A stretch of 64,000 nucleotides of DNA from positions 310,001-374,000 of the forward strand of contig SPDP01000002.1 of assembly GCA_009360345.1 (NCBI GenBank), in the 5' to 3' direction. Source of the stretch: Alcaligenaceae bacterium SAGV5 (GTDB lineage: Bacteria > Pseudomonadota > Gammaproteobacteria > Burkholderiales > Burkholderiaceae_B). Shown here piece after piece: positions 51,846 through 59,711 of the stretch. The notes beneath the pieces are model-generated. The model worked only from the letters and a program-made list of their open reading frames with translations, made no database searches and was not told the DNA's origin. Position 1 is the first letter of the stretch. Each line of letters starts with the position of its first letter. The translations under genes were made by a program, and so were the position numbers.

Positions 51846-53282
51846 CTAACCGACCGCGCCGGTTTCCCAGTCGACCACGGCATTGGGCACGATCTGGGCG
51901 GCGATGTCTATCTCCTCCTCGCCCGGGATCCTGACCTTGGTGAAGACATGACCCGCATAGGCGATGGGCCGCGTGGCATCGAGCCCCATCTTGGCGCCGA
52001 TGCCCTGCAGGGCCGGCGGCAGGTTCTCGATGTCGTCCACGCCCACGGTGGTGGAAGGATCGAGCACCGATCCCTGGGCCCCGCTTATCACCATCAGGTC
52101 GCGGTCGGCCTGGAAGCGCGTGGCCACGGCCCATTCGACCTGCTTGGGATCGTGCACGTCGACGTCGTCGTCCACCACGATCACCTGCTTGAGGTCGTAG
52201 TGCGCCCCCAGCGCGCACAGCAGCACGTTCTTGGGTTCGCCCTCGCGGCGCTTCCTGAACTTGACGAACAGGTGGTAGCGCCCGACCCCGCCCATGCTCA
52301 GGTGCACGTCCAGCACGCCAGGAAAGCTGCGTTGCAGGTGCGACAGCAGCGTGGCCTCGCGCGGGATGGATCCGAGCAGCAGATGTTCGAGTTCGGCCGG
52401 CACGATGGTGTGGAAGAGGGGACCACGCCGGTGCGTGATGGCATCGACCGCGATCACCTCGCGTTTTTCCTTGGCGCTGTAGTAGCGCGGGAATTCGCCG
52501 AACGGTCCTTCCTCTTCCCTCACGCCCGGCAGCAGCCGCCCCTCGATCACGATCTCGGCGCGGGCCGGAACGCGCACGTCGTTGGTCAGGCACTTGACGA
52601 CTTCGAGCGGTTCGCCGTGCAGGGCGCCGGCGATCTCCAGCTCGTCGTAGTCGATGGGCGTGATGGCCTGCGATGCCAGCAGCGTCAGCGGGTCGGCGCC
52701 GATCACCACGGCCACCGGCAATTCCAGGCCGCGCGCCTCCGCCTCCTGGTAGAACGCGTGCAGATGCCGCGGCAGCAGCAGGATGGCCATGCGGTCGCGC
52801 GCATGCACCTGGATGCGGTTGATCGAGACATTCTGCACGCCCGTGACGGGATTGCGCGCGATCACCATGCCGGCGGTGATGTACGGGCCGCTGTCGAACT
52901 CGCTGTGGGTGGGAATGGGCAGTTGCGCCAGCAGGTCGACGTCGCGCAGCACGACCTCCTGGCAAGGCGCCGCGCCGGCCTCGACCTCGCGCCACGGCAG
53001 CGGCGACTCGGCAGCCCTCCGGAACGCTTCCAGCAGCCCGGCCGACTCCACCCCCAGGGCCTCGGCGATCCAGGCGCGCTGCGCCATGAAACCCGACACG
53101 ACGGGCATGGCGTGGCCGCCGGGGCGCGGGAAATAGGCGGCCTTATGGCCGTCCAGCAGCTTGGCCATGGCCGCCAGCGTGTGCTTGAGCGGCACGCCCT
53201 CGCGCAGGACCGCGAGCCTGTCCGTCTGCGCCAGGTGCGCCAGCCACTGCCGCATGTCCCGGGGCCTGTTCTTGCCTGTCAT
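51846..53282 (-). CDS. UbiD-family prenylated-FMN-dependent decarboxylase
   Basis: A 478-residue member of the UbiD (de)carboxylase family, which adds or removes CO2 on aromatic or alpha,beta-unsaturated acids using prenyl-FMN from UbiX. It contains SGPYITAGMVIARNPVTGVQNVSINRIQVH in parts, the catalytic Glu-containing REEEGPFGEFPRYYS, DAITHRRGPLFHTIVPA and GVDDIENLP. The ATG at 53282 has AAAGGA 4 nt upstream. No UbiX partner gene is adjacent. It lies 19 bp upstream of the FMN dehydrogenase, so it could act first or last in the pathway. Confidence 0.9.
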   Translation of the reverse strand: MTGKNRPRDMRQWLAHLAQTDRLAVLREGVPLKHTLAAMAKLLDGHKAAYFPRPGGHAMPVVSGFMAQRAWIAEALGVESAGLLEAFRRAAESPLPWREVEAGAAPCQEVVLRDVDLLAQLPIPTHSEFDSGPYITAGMVIARNPVTGVQNVSINRIQVHARDRMAILLLPRHLHAFYQEAEARGLELPVAVVIGADPLTLLASQAITPIDYDELEIAGALHGEPLEVVKCLTNDVRVPARAEIVIEGRLLPGVREEEGPFGEFPRYYSAKEKREVIAVDAITHRRGPLFHTIVPAELEHLLLGSIPREATLLSHLQRSFPGVLDVHLSMGGVGRYHLFVKFRKRREGEPKNVLLCALGAHYDLKQVIVVDDDVDVHDPKQVEWAVATRFQADRDLMVISGAQGSVLDPSTTVGVDDIENLPPALQGIGAKMGLDATRPIAYAGHVFTKVRIPGEEEIDIAAQIVPNAVVDWETGAVG

Positions 53283-53314
53283 CGTTCCTTTCCTCGTCAA
53301 TTGCGCCGGCTCCC

Positions 53315-54298
53315 CTACTCCAGGGACACCTTGGCGTCATGCACGACCTTGGACCAGCGCTGGGACTGCTCCTTGAAATAGGCCGAGAAGTCCTCCAGCG
53401 ATCCGCCCAGCGGCTCCACGCCCTGGTCGGCGAAGATCTTCCTGACCTCGTCGGTCGCCAGGATCCGGTTCAGCTCCCGGTTCAGCTTGGCCAGGATGGC
53501 GGGCGGCGTGCGGGCCGGGGCGCCCAGGCCGTACCAGACGGCGACCTCGAAGCCGGGATAGCCCTGCTCGGCGATGGTGGGAAGATCGGGCGCGAGCGTC
53601 GAGCGCTTCGCGCCGGTGATGCCCAGCGCGCGCATCTTGCCCGCGCGCACGTGGGGCAGCACGTGCGGCATGTTGTCGAACATCACGTCCACCTGCCCGC
53701 CCAGCAGGTCGGTCACCATGGGCGCGCTGCCCTTGTAGGGCACCTGCGCGAGGTCGATGCCCGCCACGCTCTTGAAGTACTCCATGGTCAGGTGGTTCGA
53801 CGTGCCGTTGCCGGCGGTCGCGTAGTTGAGTTTGCCCGGGCGGCGCCGGGCCTCGGCCACGAGGTCCTCCACGCTGCGTATGCTCGAGTTCGCGCTGACC
53901 ACCAGCAGGTTGGGAGAACGCGCGCCCAGGATCACCGGCGCCACATCCTTGACCGAGTCATAGGGCAGCTTCTTGTACAGGAACTGGTTGGCCACCAGCG
54001 GAAAACCGACCACCACCAGCGTATAGCCGTCGGGCTCGGCGCGGACGCCGTGCTCGGTCCCGATGATGGTGCCCGCGCCCGGCTTGTTCTCGACGATGAC
54101 CGGCTGATGCCAGCTTTCCTGCAGCTTGCGCGCGAATACGCGCGCCATGGCGTCGTTGAAGCCGGCCGGCGTATAGGGAACGATGATGCGTATGGGTTTT
54201 TCCGGGTAGGCGTCGGCCACCCGGTCCGCCAGGGCGGGCGCGGTTGCCGCCAGTGCCGCGGCGCCCGCAGCGATCCCGATCCACGTCGTGAAGTGCAT
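53315..54298 (-). CDS. Bug-family (TTT) periplasmic solute-binding receptor
   Basis: A 327-residue receptor with signal peptide MHFTTWIGIAAGAAALAATAPALA, then YPEKPIRIIVPYTPAGFNDAMARVFA, VIVENKPGAGTIIG and KKLPYDSVKDVAP. The start at 54298 has GGAGAC upstream. It is strikingly similar to the receptor at 55512 (shared P-GGFND-type binding loop, QPVIVENKPGAGT, LYK-LPYD-VKD, SPNLLVV/SPMLLVV, G-GSSNHL), which suggests recent duplication or ligands of one class. It lies within the mandelate-like operon. Confidence 0.9.
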   Translation of the reverse strand: MHFTTWIGIAAGAAALAATAPALADRVADAYPEKPIRIIVPYTPAGFNDAMARVFARKLQESWHQPVIVENKPGAGTIIGTEHGVRAEPDGYTLVVVGFPLVANQFLYKKLPYDSVKDVAPVILGARSPNLLVVSANSSIRSVEDLVAEARRRPGKLNYATAGNGTSNHLTMEYFKSVAGIDLAQVPYKGSAPMVTDLLGGQVDVMFDNMPHVLPHVRAGKMRALGITGAKRSTLAPDLPTIAEQGYPGFEVAVWYGLGAPARTPPAILAKLNRELNRILATDEVRKIFADQGVEPLGGSLEDFSAYFKEQSQRWSKVVHDAKVSLE

Positions 54299-54336
54299 GT
54301 TTCTGTCTCCGTTTGTCTGTTTGATGGATTGCTGCG

Positions 54337-55515
54337 TCATACGTAGGCCGGCCCTTCTATGGCCGGATGGGCGCGCAGGAAGTCCTCGTCCACCTCCACG
54401 CCCAGGCCCGGCCCCTCCAGCGGCCGGACACAGCCGTCGTCGCCGATCTCGAACGGCGTGCTCGTCAGGCGATCGCGAAACAGGTTCACGCGCGAGACGT
54501 CCGCCTCGAAATACCCGCCGTTGTCCACGGCGGCCAGCACGTGGACGCAGGCGGCCAGGTTGATGCCCGTCATCGACGAGTGCAGGTGCACCCGCAGCTT
54601 GTGGGCCGACGCCATCGCGGCGATACGCAGCGTCTCGGTGATGCCGCCCGCCTTGGACAGGTCAGGCTGCAATACGGTGACCACGCCGTCGTCCACGAGC
54701 CGATTGAACTCGTAGCGGGTGTAGTGGTTCTCGCCAGCAGCCAGCGGCACTCGCCCGAAGGTCCGGGCCTGCGCATAGCTGCGATGATCGTGCGGGGGGA
54801 AAGGCTCTTCCAGCCAACCCACGCCCAGTTCGTCCAGCCCCGGCATCGCGGCGCGCGCATCATCCACCCCATAGGCGGTATTGGCATCGGCCAGGATGAC
54901 CAGCTCGCCGCCGAACGCCTCCCGCACGGCGCGCACGCGTGCCAGGTCGCGCGCCACGCTGTCGCCCAGCCGCAGCTTCACCGCGCGGTACCCCGCCTCG
55001 ACGTGGCGGCGCGCCTCCTCAACCAGCGCGGCGGGATCCTGCCACCCCAGCGCGACGCCCCCGGCGTAGGCCGGGACCGCCCGCGCCGCGCCGCCCAGCA
55101 GCCGGTGCAGCGGCCAGCCCACCGCCTTGCCGCGGATGTCCCACAGCGCCATGTCGATGCCGCTCATGGCCATCGCGCAGGCGGCGCCCAGGCCGTGGCT
55201 GGCGAGCTGGCGCATGTAGATGTGATGCCAGATCCCGTTCACGTCGGCCGCGTCCCGGCCCGCCACGAACGGCCGCAGCGCGCTGTTCACGAAATGGGCG
55301 ATGGTGGTGTGGGCGCGCCCGTGATGCGATTCGCCATATCCCACCAGCCCGCATTCGGTCGTCACCTTGACCACCACCGCATCACGCTTGACCACCCGCC
55401 CGACACCCAGCGTCACGCTGCTGGCGGCGGGGACCGGGAAGGAAGTGGCGAAGGCCTGCACATCGCGCACGACCAGGGGCGCGGCCACCGGACAGGGCGA
55501 AGCGACCGCCTTCAT
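54337..55515 (-). CDS. mandelate racemase/muconate lactonizing enzyme-family protein (enolase superfamily)
   Basis: A 392-residue two-domain enolase-superfamily enzyme. Metal ligands are the Asp in ILADANTAY, the Glu in WLEEPFPPHD and the Glu in AAGENHY; the Asp in LQPDLSKAGG and the His in VHLHSS form the dyad base. The second-strand lysine motif reads K-L-R (RAVKLRLGD) rather than the K-x-K of mandelate racemase, so the S-side base is an Arg. Acid-sugar dehydratases or an R-specific reaction are therefore possible instead of racemisation. Its ATG overlaps the TGA of the upstream Bug gene. Confidence 0.87.
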   Translation of the reverse strand: MKAVASPCPVAAPLVVRDVQAFATSFPVPAASSVTLGVGRVVKRDAVVVKVTTECGLVGYGESHHGRAHTTIAHFVNSALRPFVAGRDAADVNGIWHHIYMRQLASHGLGAACAMAMSGIDMALWDIRGKAVGWPLHRLLGGAARAVPAYAGGVALGWQDPAALVEEARRHVEAGYRAVKLRLGDSVARDLARVRAVREAFGGELVILADANTAYGVDDARAAMPGLDELGVGWLEEPFPPHDHRSYAQARTFGRVPLAAGENHYTRYEFNRLVDDGVVTVLQPDLSKAGGITETLRIAAMASAHKLRVHLHSSMTGINLAACVHVLAAVDNGGYFEADVSRVNLFRDRLTSTPFEIGDDGCVRPLEGPGLGVEVDEDFLRAHPAIEGPAYV

Positions 55516-56504
55516 TGCGGCGCGATCCCGGCTTGCCGGACCACCTGTTTCCAGAGGTCCATCTGCCCCGCGATGAAACCGCGGAACGCCTCCTGGCTTC
55601 CGCCATCGGGCACGACGCCTTGCTGGCGGAAGACCTTGCGCACGTCCTCCATGGCCAGGATGGCATCGAGCTGGGCATTGAGCTTGTCGACCACGGCGCG
55701 GGGCGTGCCGGCCGGCACCACGAATCCGTGCCAGGACGATACGTCGTAGCCCGGCACGCCCGCCTCGGCAACAGTGGGCAGTTCCGGCATGAGCGCCGAC
55801 CGCTGCGCATCGGCGATCGCCAGCGGCCGGATCTTGCCCGACTGGATGAAGGGCAGCGCATGGGGAAAGGCATCGAAGGCCAGGCCGACCTGGCCACCGG
55901 CCAGATCCGTCAACAGCGGCGTGCTCCCCTTGTACGGCACCGGCGTCATCTTCACGCCGGTCATGCCGGTGAAACGCTCCATCGCGAGATGGTTGGAAGA
56001 GCCGTCGCCCGAGGTGCCATAGTTCAGGCTGCCCGGCCTGGCCCGCGCCGCCGCCAGCACGTCGGCCACGGAACGCAGGCTGGACCCGGCATTCACGACC
56101 AGCAGCATGGGCGAACGCCCGGCCAGTATCACCGGCGTGAAATCCTTGACCGTATCGTAGGGCAGCCGCTTGTACAGCCAGGGGTTGGCGGCGAACGGAA
56201 ATTGCACGACCAGCAGGGTGTAGCCGTCCGCTGGCGCGCGGGCCACGGCCGCCGAACCGATCTGCGTACCCGCGCCCGGCTTGTTCTCGACGATGACGGG
56301 CTGCCCCCACGCTTCGTGCAGCTTGGCCGCCACCAGCCGCCCCAGCGTGTCGTTGAAGCCGCCGGTCGGATAGGGCACGACGATGCGCAAGGCCCTGGAA
56401 GGATAGGTATCGGCCGCCGCCGTGGCGGTCCCGGCCAGCACCAGGGCCAGGCCGGCCAAGGCCACCGACGACAAGGCGCGCCGGCGCAGGGGGGAACGGG
56501 TCAT
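55512..56504 (-). CDS. Bug-family (TTT) periplasmic solute-binding receptor
   Basis: A 330-residue receptor. The signal peptide carries a twin-Arg-containing basic start (RSPLRRRALS) and ends near GTATAAA. YPSRALRIVVPYPTGGFNDTLGRLVA, VIVENKPGAGTQIG and KRLPYDTVKDFTP follow. It is the first gene of the mandelate-like operon, divergent from a LysR gene across an AT-rich 235-bp region. It overlaps the enolase-superfamily gene by four bases, so receptor and enzyme are made together. Confidence 0.9.
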   Translation of the reverse strand: MTRSPLRRRALSSVALAGLALVLAGTATAAADTYPSRALRIVVPYPTGGFNDTLGRLVAAKLHEAWGQPVIVENKPGAGTQIGSAAVARAPADGYTLLVVQFPFAANPWLYKRLPYDTVKDFTPVILAGRSPMLLVVNAGSSLRSVADVLAAARARPGSLNYGTSGDGSSNHLAMERFTGMTGVKMTPVPYKGSTPLLTDLAGGQVGLAFDAFPHALPFIQSGKIRPLAIADAQRSALMPELPTVAEAGVPGYDVSSWHGFVVPAGTPRAVVDKLNAQLDAILAMEDVRKVFRQQGVVPDGGSQEAFRGFIAGQMDLWKQVVRQAGIAPQ

Positions 56505-56739
56505 GTCGCGTCTCCACTTCTCTTTCTTGTGGAGCGAAAGTCTAAGATCGCGTCATAATCAGTTCAATTAATATTTAATTATTGTCTATATCAATTTTTC
56601 TGAATATAAAGACGAGATAAATACGCTTTTCTCCTAGCGTAGAGTGGCGATAATTCACCAGACAGAGATCGTTGTCGGCAGCCATTCATTCATGGCTTTT
56701 TATGATCTCCATCAGAAAAACTGAATACACGGACTTGGC
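56505..56739. promoter_or_regulatory. AT-rich divergent regulatory region, mandelate-like operon / LysR
   Basis: A 235-bp gap, the largest in the window, with markedly AT-rich sequence. It includes a near-palindrome CAATTAATATTTAATTATTG (56565-56584) and a leader hairpin GCCAT-TCATTC-ATGGC (56681-56696) followed by TTTTT just before the LysR gene. The first is a plausible LysR binding site. The second could be a weak attenuator in the regulator's leader. Both are read from symmetry only. Confidence 0.4.
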
Positions 56740-57687
56740 ATGGAATTCCGGCAAATCCAATACTTCATCTGCCTGTTCGAGGAAGGCACGGTCACGAAGG
56801 CCGCGCGCCGGCTGAACATCGTCCAGCCCGCGCTCAGCATGCAGATCTCCAAGCTCGAACAGGAAATCGGGCAGCGGCTGTTCGAACGCAGCCCCCAGGG
56901 CATGCTGCCCACCGCCTCGGCGCGCCACATGTACCGCCTGTTCCTGCCGATCATGCGCGACTTCTCCCAGGCCCGCGACGAAGTGCTGTGCAACGACGGC
57001 GAAATCGGAGGCCACGTCAACATCGGCCTGATCGCGTCGATCACGGAAGGCGTGCTGGCCGAGACCATGACCACGTTCTCGGCCCGCCATCCCAAGGTCT
57101 CCGTCACGGTGGCCGACGGCTACAGCGCCACCCTCAGCGACTGGGTGGCCGGCGGGCAGCTCGACGCCGCCATCATCAACAAGCCGCGGCGGCCGCTGGC
57201 GCTGAGCGTGGATCACATCGTCGACGAGGAACTGGTGCTGATCACCAGCACGCGGCATGCGGGCAATCTTCCCGCGCGGCTCACCCTGGGCCAGATCGCC
57301 TCGCAAAACCTGTCGCTGGTGCTGACTACCCGGCGCCACGGCCTGCGCCACATCATCGACAGCTTCGCGCAGCACGACAACGTCGAGCTCGCTCCATCGC
57401 TGGAAGTCGATTCCCTGGTAACCGTGGTCAAGCTGGTCGAGCAGAATCAATTGGCGACGATCCTGCCGCGCATCGCCGTGCATGACCGGCTGCGGGCCGG
57501 CATCCTGCAAGCGCACGCCATCGTCTCGCCCCGGCTGATCCGGCAGGTGGTGTCGGTCGTCCATCCGCGCCGGCCGCTGAATCCGGCGGCGGCGGCCTTC
57601 ATGGGGATGCTTACCCGGCAGATCCGGCTGCGGGCGCAGGAGCAGGCGCCCGGCGCGGACACGGCGCCAGCCGCAGCCGCGACGTGA
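56740..57687 (+). CDS. LysR-family transcriptional regulator
   Basis: A 315-residue protein with MEFRQIQYFICLFEEGTVTKAARRL, VQPALSMQISKLEQEIGQRLFERSPQG and a C-terminal effector domain (GHVNIGLIASITEGVLAETM region). The MEFRQIQYF start is typical of the CbbR/NAC-like branch. It is divergent from the Bug-enolase-Bug-UbiD-FMN-ALDH-ThDP operon and is its probable activator. It is convergent with thiD, with 9 bp between stops. Confidence 0.88.
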   Translation: MEFRQIQYFICLFEEGTVTKAARRLNIVQPALSMQISKLEQEIGQRLFERSPQGMLPTASARHMYRLFLPIMRDFSQARDEVLCNDGEIGGHVNIGLIASITEGVLAETMTTFSARHPKVSVTVADGYSATLSDWVAGGQLDAAIINKPRRPLALSVDHIVDEELVLITSTRHAGNLPARLTLGQIASQNLSLVLTTRRHGLRHIIDSFAQHDNVELAPSLEVDSLVTVVKLVEQNQLATILPRIAVHDRLRAGILQAHAIVSPRLIRQVVSVVHPRRPLNPAAAAFMGMLTRQIRLRAQEQAPGADTAPAAAAT

Positions 57688-57696
57688 CCCGGGCTT

Positions 57697-58521
57697 CTAC
57701 CACCATCCGTGGAAGTGGTGCACCGGCCCGTTCCCCGACCCCACGCCCAGCCGGTCCGCATGGCGGATGGCCTCGGTGAGGTAATGCTTGGCCCGGCGGG
57801 CCGCCTCGGGCACGTCCTGCGCCTGGGGCAGCAGCGCCGCCAGCGCGGCCGACAGGGTGCAGCCCGTGCCGTGCGTATTGCGGGTCTCGATGCGCGGTGC
57901 GGCCAGTTCGATCATCCGGTCGCCGTCATGCAACAAGTCGATGGCCATGTCGCCGGGCAGGTGCCCCCCTTTCAGGAACACCCAGCGATGGCCGTTGTGG
58001 GGAAGCTGCTCGCGCAGCCGCTCGGCCACGCGCCGCATTTCCTTGACGGTCTCCACCGGCCGCTGCTCGAGCAGCATGCCGGCCTCCGGCAGGTTGGGCG
58101 TGATCATGGTGACCTGCGGCATCAGCACTTCCCGCAACGCGCCGATGGCGTCGCGCGCCAGCAGGGCATCGCCGCTCTTGGCGATCATGACGGGATCGAG
58201 CACCACGTGCGGCGGCTTCCAGTGCGCGAGCCGCTCGCCCACGACCTGGGTGACGGGCCGGCTGCCCAGCATGCCGATCTTGACCGCGTCGGCCGGCACG
58301 TCGGCGAACAAGGTGTCGATCTGCTGCGCGACGAAGGCGGGATCGATGGGCAACACGCCCGTGACGCCCTGGGTGTTCTGCGCGGTCAGCGCCGCGATGA
58401 CGCCGCAGGCGTACGCGCCCAGCGCGCTCATGGCCTTGACGTCGGCCAGCACTCCGGCGCCGCCCGAGGGGTCCACGCCCGCGATGGTCAGGGCCTTGGG
58501 AATGGGACGAACGGCAGACAT
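57697..58521 (-). CDS. thiD: hydroxymethylpyrimidine/phosphomethylpyrimidine kinase
   Basis: A 274-residue ribokinase-fold enzyme that phosphorylates HMP and HMP-phosphate for thiamine synthesis. It shows ALTIAGVDPSGGAGVLADVKAMSALGAYACGVIAALTAQNT in parts, LDPVMIAKSGDALL, TPNLPEAGMLL and the C-terminal anion-hole motif NTHGTGCTLSAALAALL with its catalytic region. The AGAGGA site lies 6 nt before the ATG. It is a stand-alone housekeeping gene separated from thiG by the 10-kb catabolic block; no TPP riboswitch is visible in its 5' region. Confidence 0.94.
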   Translation of the reverse strand: MSAVRPIPKALTIAGVDPSGGAGVLADVKAMSALGAYACGVIAALTAQNTQGVTGVLPIDPAFVAQQIDTLFADVPADAVKIGMLGSRPVTQVVGERLAHWKPPHVVLDPVMIAKSGDALLARDAIGALREVLMPQVTMITPNLPEAGMLLEQRPVETVKEMRRVAERLREQLPHNGHRWVFLKGGHLPGDMAIDLLHDGDRMIELAAPRIETRNTHGTGCTLSAALAALLPQAQDVPEAARRAKHYLTEAIRHADRLGVGSGNGPVHHFHGWW

Positions 58522-58665
58522 GGCGATCCTCTGGAAAACGAAACGCGCCGCCCCCGCGGGCGACGCACGCCGCCAGTATAGTCCGCCCGCCGGCCCGCTC
58601 CGGCCGCCATGTCCGCCCCGTCCGAACGCAGGTAACATAGCAGGCCGTTCTATGGAAGGCCCACC

Positions 58666-58965
58666 ATGATCTACGAACTCGCGCACATCGAAATCCAGCC
58701 CGGCACCCAGGAAAAGTTCGAGGCCGGCGTCCAGGAAGCGGCACCGCTCTTCCAGCGGGCGAAAGGCTGCCGCGGCATGGAGCTGCACCAGACGCTGGAG
58801 GATCCCAACGCCTATCTGCTCGTGGTGCAGTGGGAAACGCTGGAAGACCACACCGTGCACTTCCGCGGATCCGACGACTTCAAGGCCTGGCGCGCGCTGG
58901 TGGGCAACTACTTCGCCAAGCCGCCCGAGGTCCGCCACGCGACCACGGTCGCCAAGCCCTTCTGA
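58666..58965 (+). CDS. antibiotic biosynthesis monooxygenase (ABM)-domain protein
   Basis: A 99-residue ferredoxin-like dimeric alpha+beta barrel protein. It has IYELAHIEIQPGTQEKFEAGVQEAAPLFQRAKGCRGMEL in parts, then YLLVVQWETLEDHTVHFRGSDDFKAW. Members include quinol monooxygenases (YgiN) and heme-degrading enzymes, but many have no known activity. GGAAGG lies 6 nt before the ATG. It is divergent from thiD and 49 bp before the methyltransferase gene. Confidence 0.82.
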   Translation: MIYELAHIEIQPGTQEKFEAGVQEAAPLFQRAKGCRGMELHQTLEDPNAYLLVVQWETLEDHTVHFRGSDDFKAWRALVGNYFAKPPEVRHATTVAKPF

Positions 58966-59014
58966 CCCGGTTAGAATTGCTCGTTTTGTTAAGGTTTCCT
59001 GTCCAAATCCTGCC

Positions 59015-59695
59015 ATGAACGCTGCTTCCCTTCCCGACGTCGAACACGCCCGCTTCAATATGGTGGAGCAGCAGATCCGCCCCTGGGACGTCCTCGACCC
59101 CAAGGTGCTGGAACTGCTGTTCAAGGTAAAGCGAGAGGAATTCGTGCCGCCCGCGCTGCGCACCCTCGCCTTCGCCGACACCGAGATCCCGCTGCGGATC
59201 GACGACTACGACAGCGGCGAATGCATGCTCGCGCCCAAGGTCGAAGCGCGCCTTCAGCAAGAGCTCGCGCTCAAGTCCACCGACAGCGTGCTGGAGATCG
59301 GCACGGGTTCGGGCTACCAGACGGCACTGCTGGCCAGCCAGGCCCAGACGGTCACGTCAGTGGAGATCCTGCCCAAGCTGGCCGCCTTCGCCCAGGCCAA
59401 CCTGAAGCGCGCCGGCATCGCCAACGCCACGGTCCAGGTGGGAGACGGCAGCAAGGGCTGGGGCTCGACCGAATACGACGCCATCGTCGTCACCGGCTCG
59501 GTACCCGAGGTACCCGACAGCCTGAAGTACCAGTTGCGCGTGGGCGGCCGGCTGGCGATCATCGTCGGGCAGTCCCCCGTCATGACCACACTGCTCATCA
59601 CCCGCACCACGGCCGCCAGCTTCGAAACAGCCTCGCTGTTCGAGACCCTGGTCAAGCCCCTGCGCGGCATCACCGTTTCCAAATTCAAGTTCTAG
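59015..59695 (+). CDS. Pcm-like protein-L-isoaspartate O-methyltransferase family protein
   Basis: A 226-residue SAM-dependent methyltransferase with motif I VLEIGTGSGYQTALLA, VTSVEILPKLAAFAQANLKRAG and YDAIVVTGSVPEVPDSLKYQLRVGGRL. The segment before motif I (GECMLAPKVEARLQQEL) departs from the substrate-binding TISQP-type loop of genuine isoaspartyl methyltransferases. It may therefore belong to the divergent subfamily often encoded beside tolC. It is followed 16 bp later by the TolC-family gene. Confidence 0.83.
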   Translation: MNAASLPDVEHARFNMVEQQIRPWDVLDPKVLELLFKVKREEFVPPALRTLAFADTEIPLRIDDYDSGECMLAPKVEARLQQELALKSTDSVLEIGTGSGYQTALLASQAQTVTSVEILPKLAAFAQANLKRAGIANATVQVGDGSKGWGSTEYDAIVVTGSVPEVPDSLKYQLRVGGRLAIIVGQSPVMTTLLITRTTAASFETASLFETLVKPLRGITVSKFKF

Positions 59696-59711
59696 GCGGA
59701 GTTCCGTGCCC

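Noticed and set aside
56681-56701. Intrinsic terminator GCCAT/ATGGC followed by T5
   Set aside because: The stem is only 5 bp and AT-containing, and it lies in the leader of the LysR gene rather than after a gene. It is kept only as a weak attenuator possibility in the regulatory-region entry.
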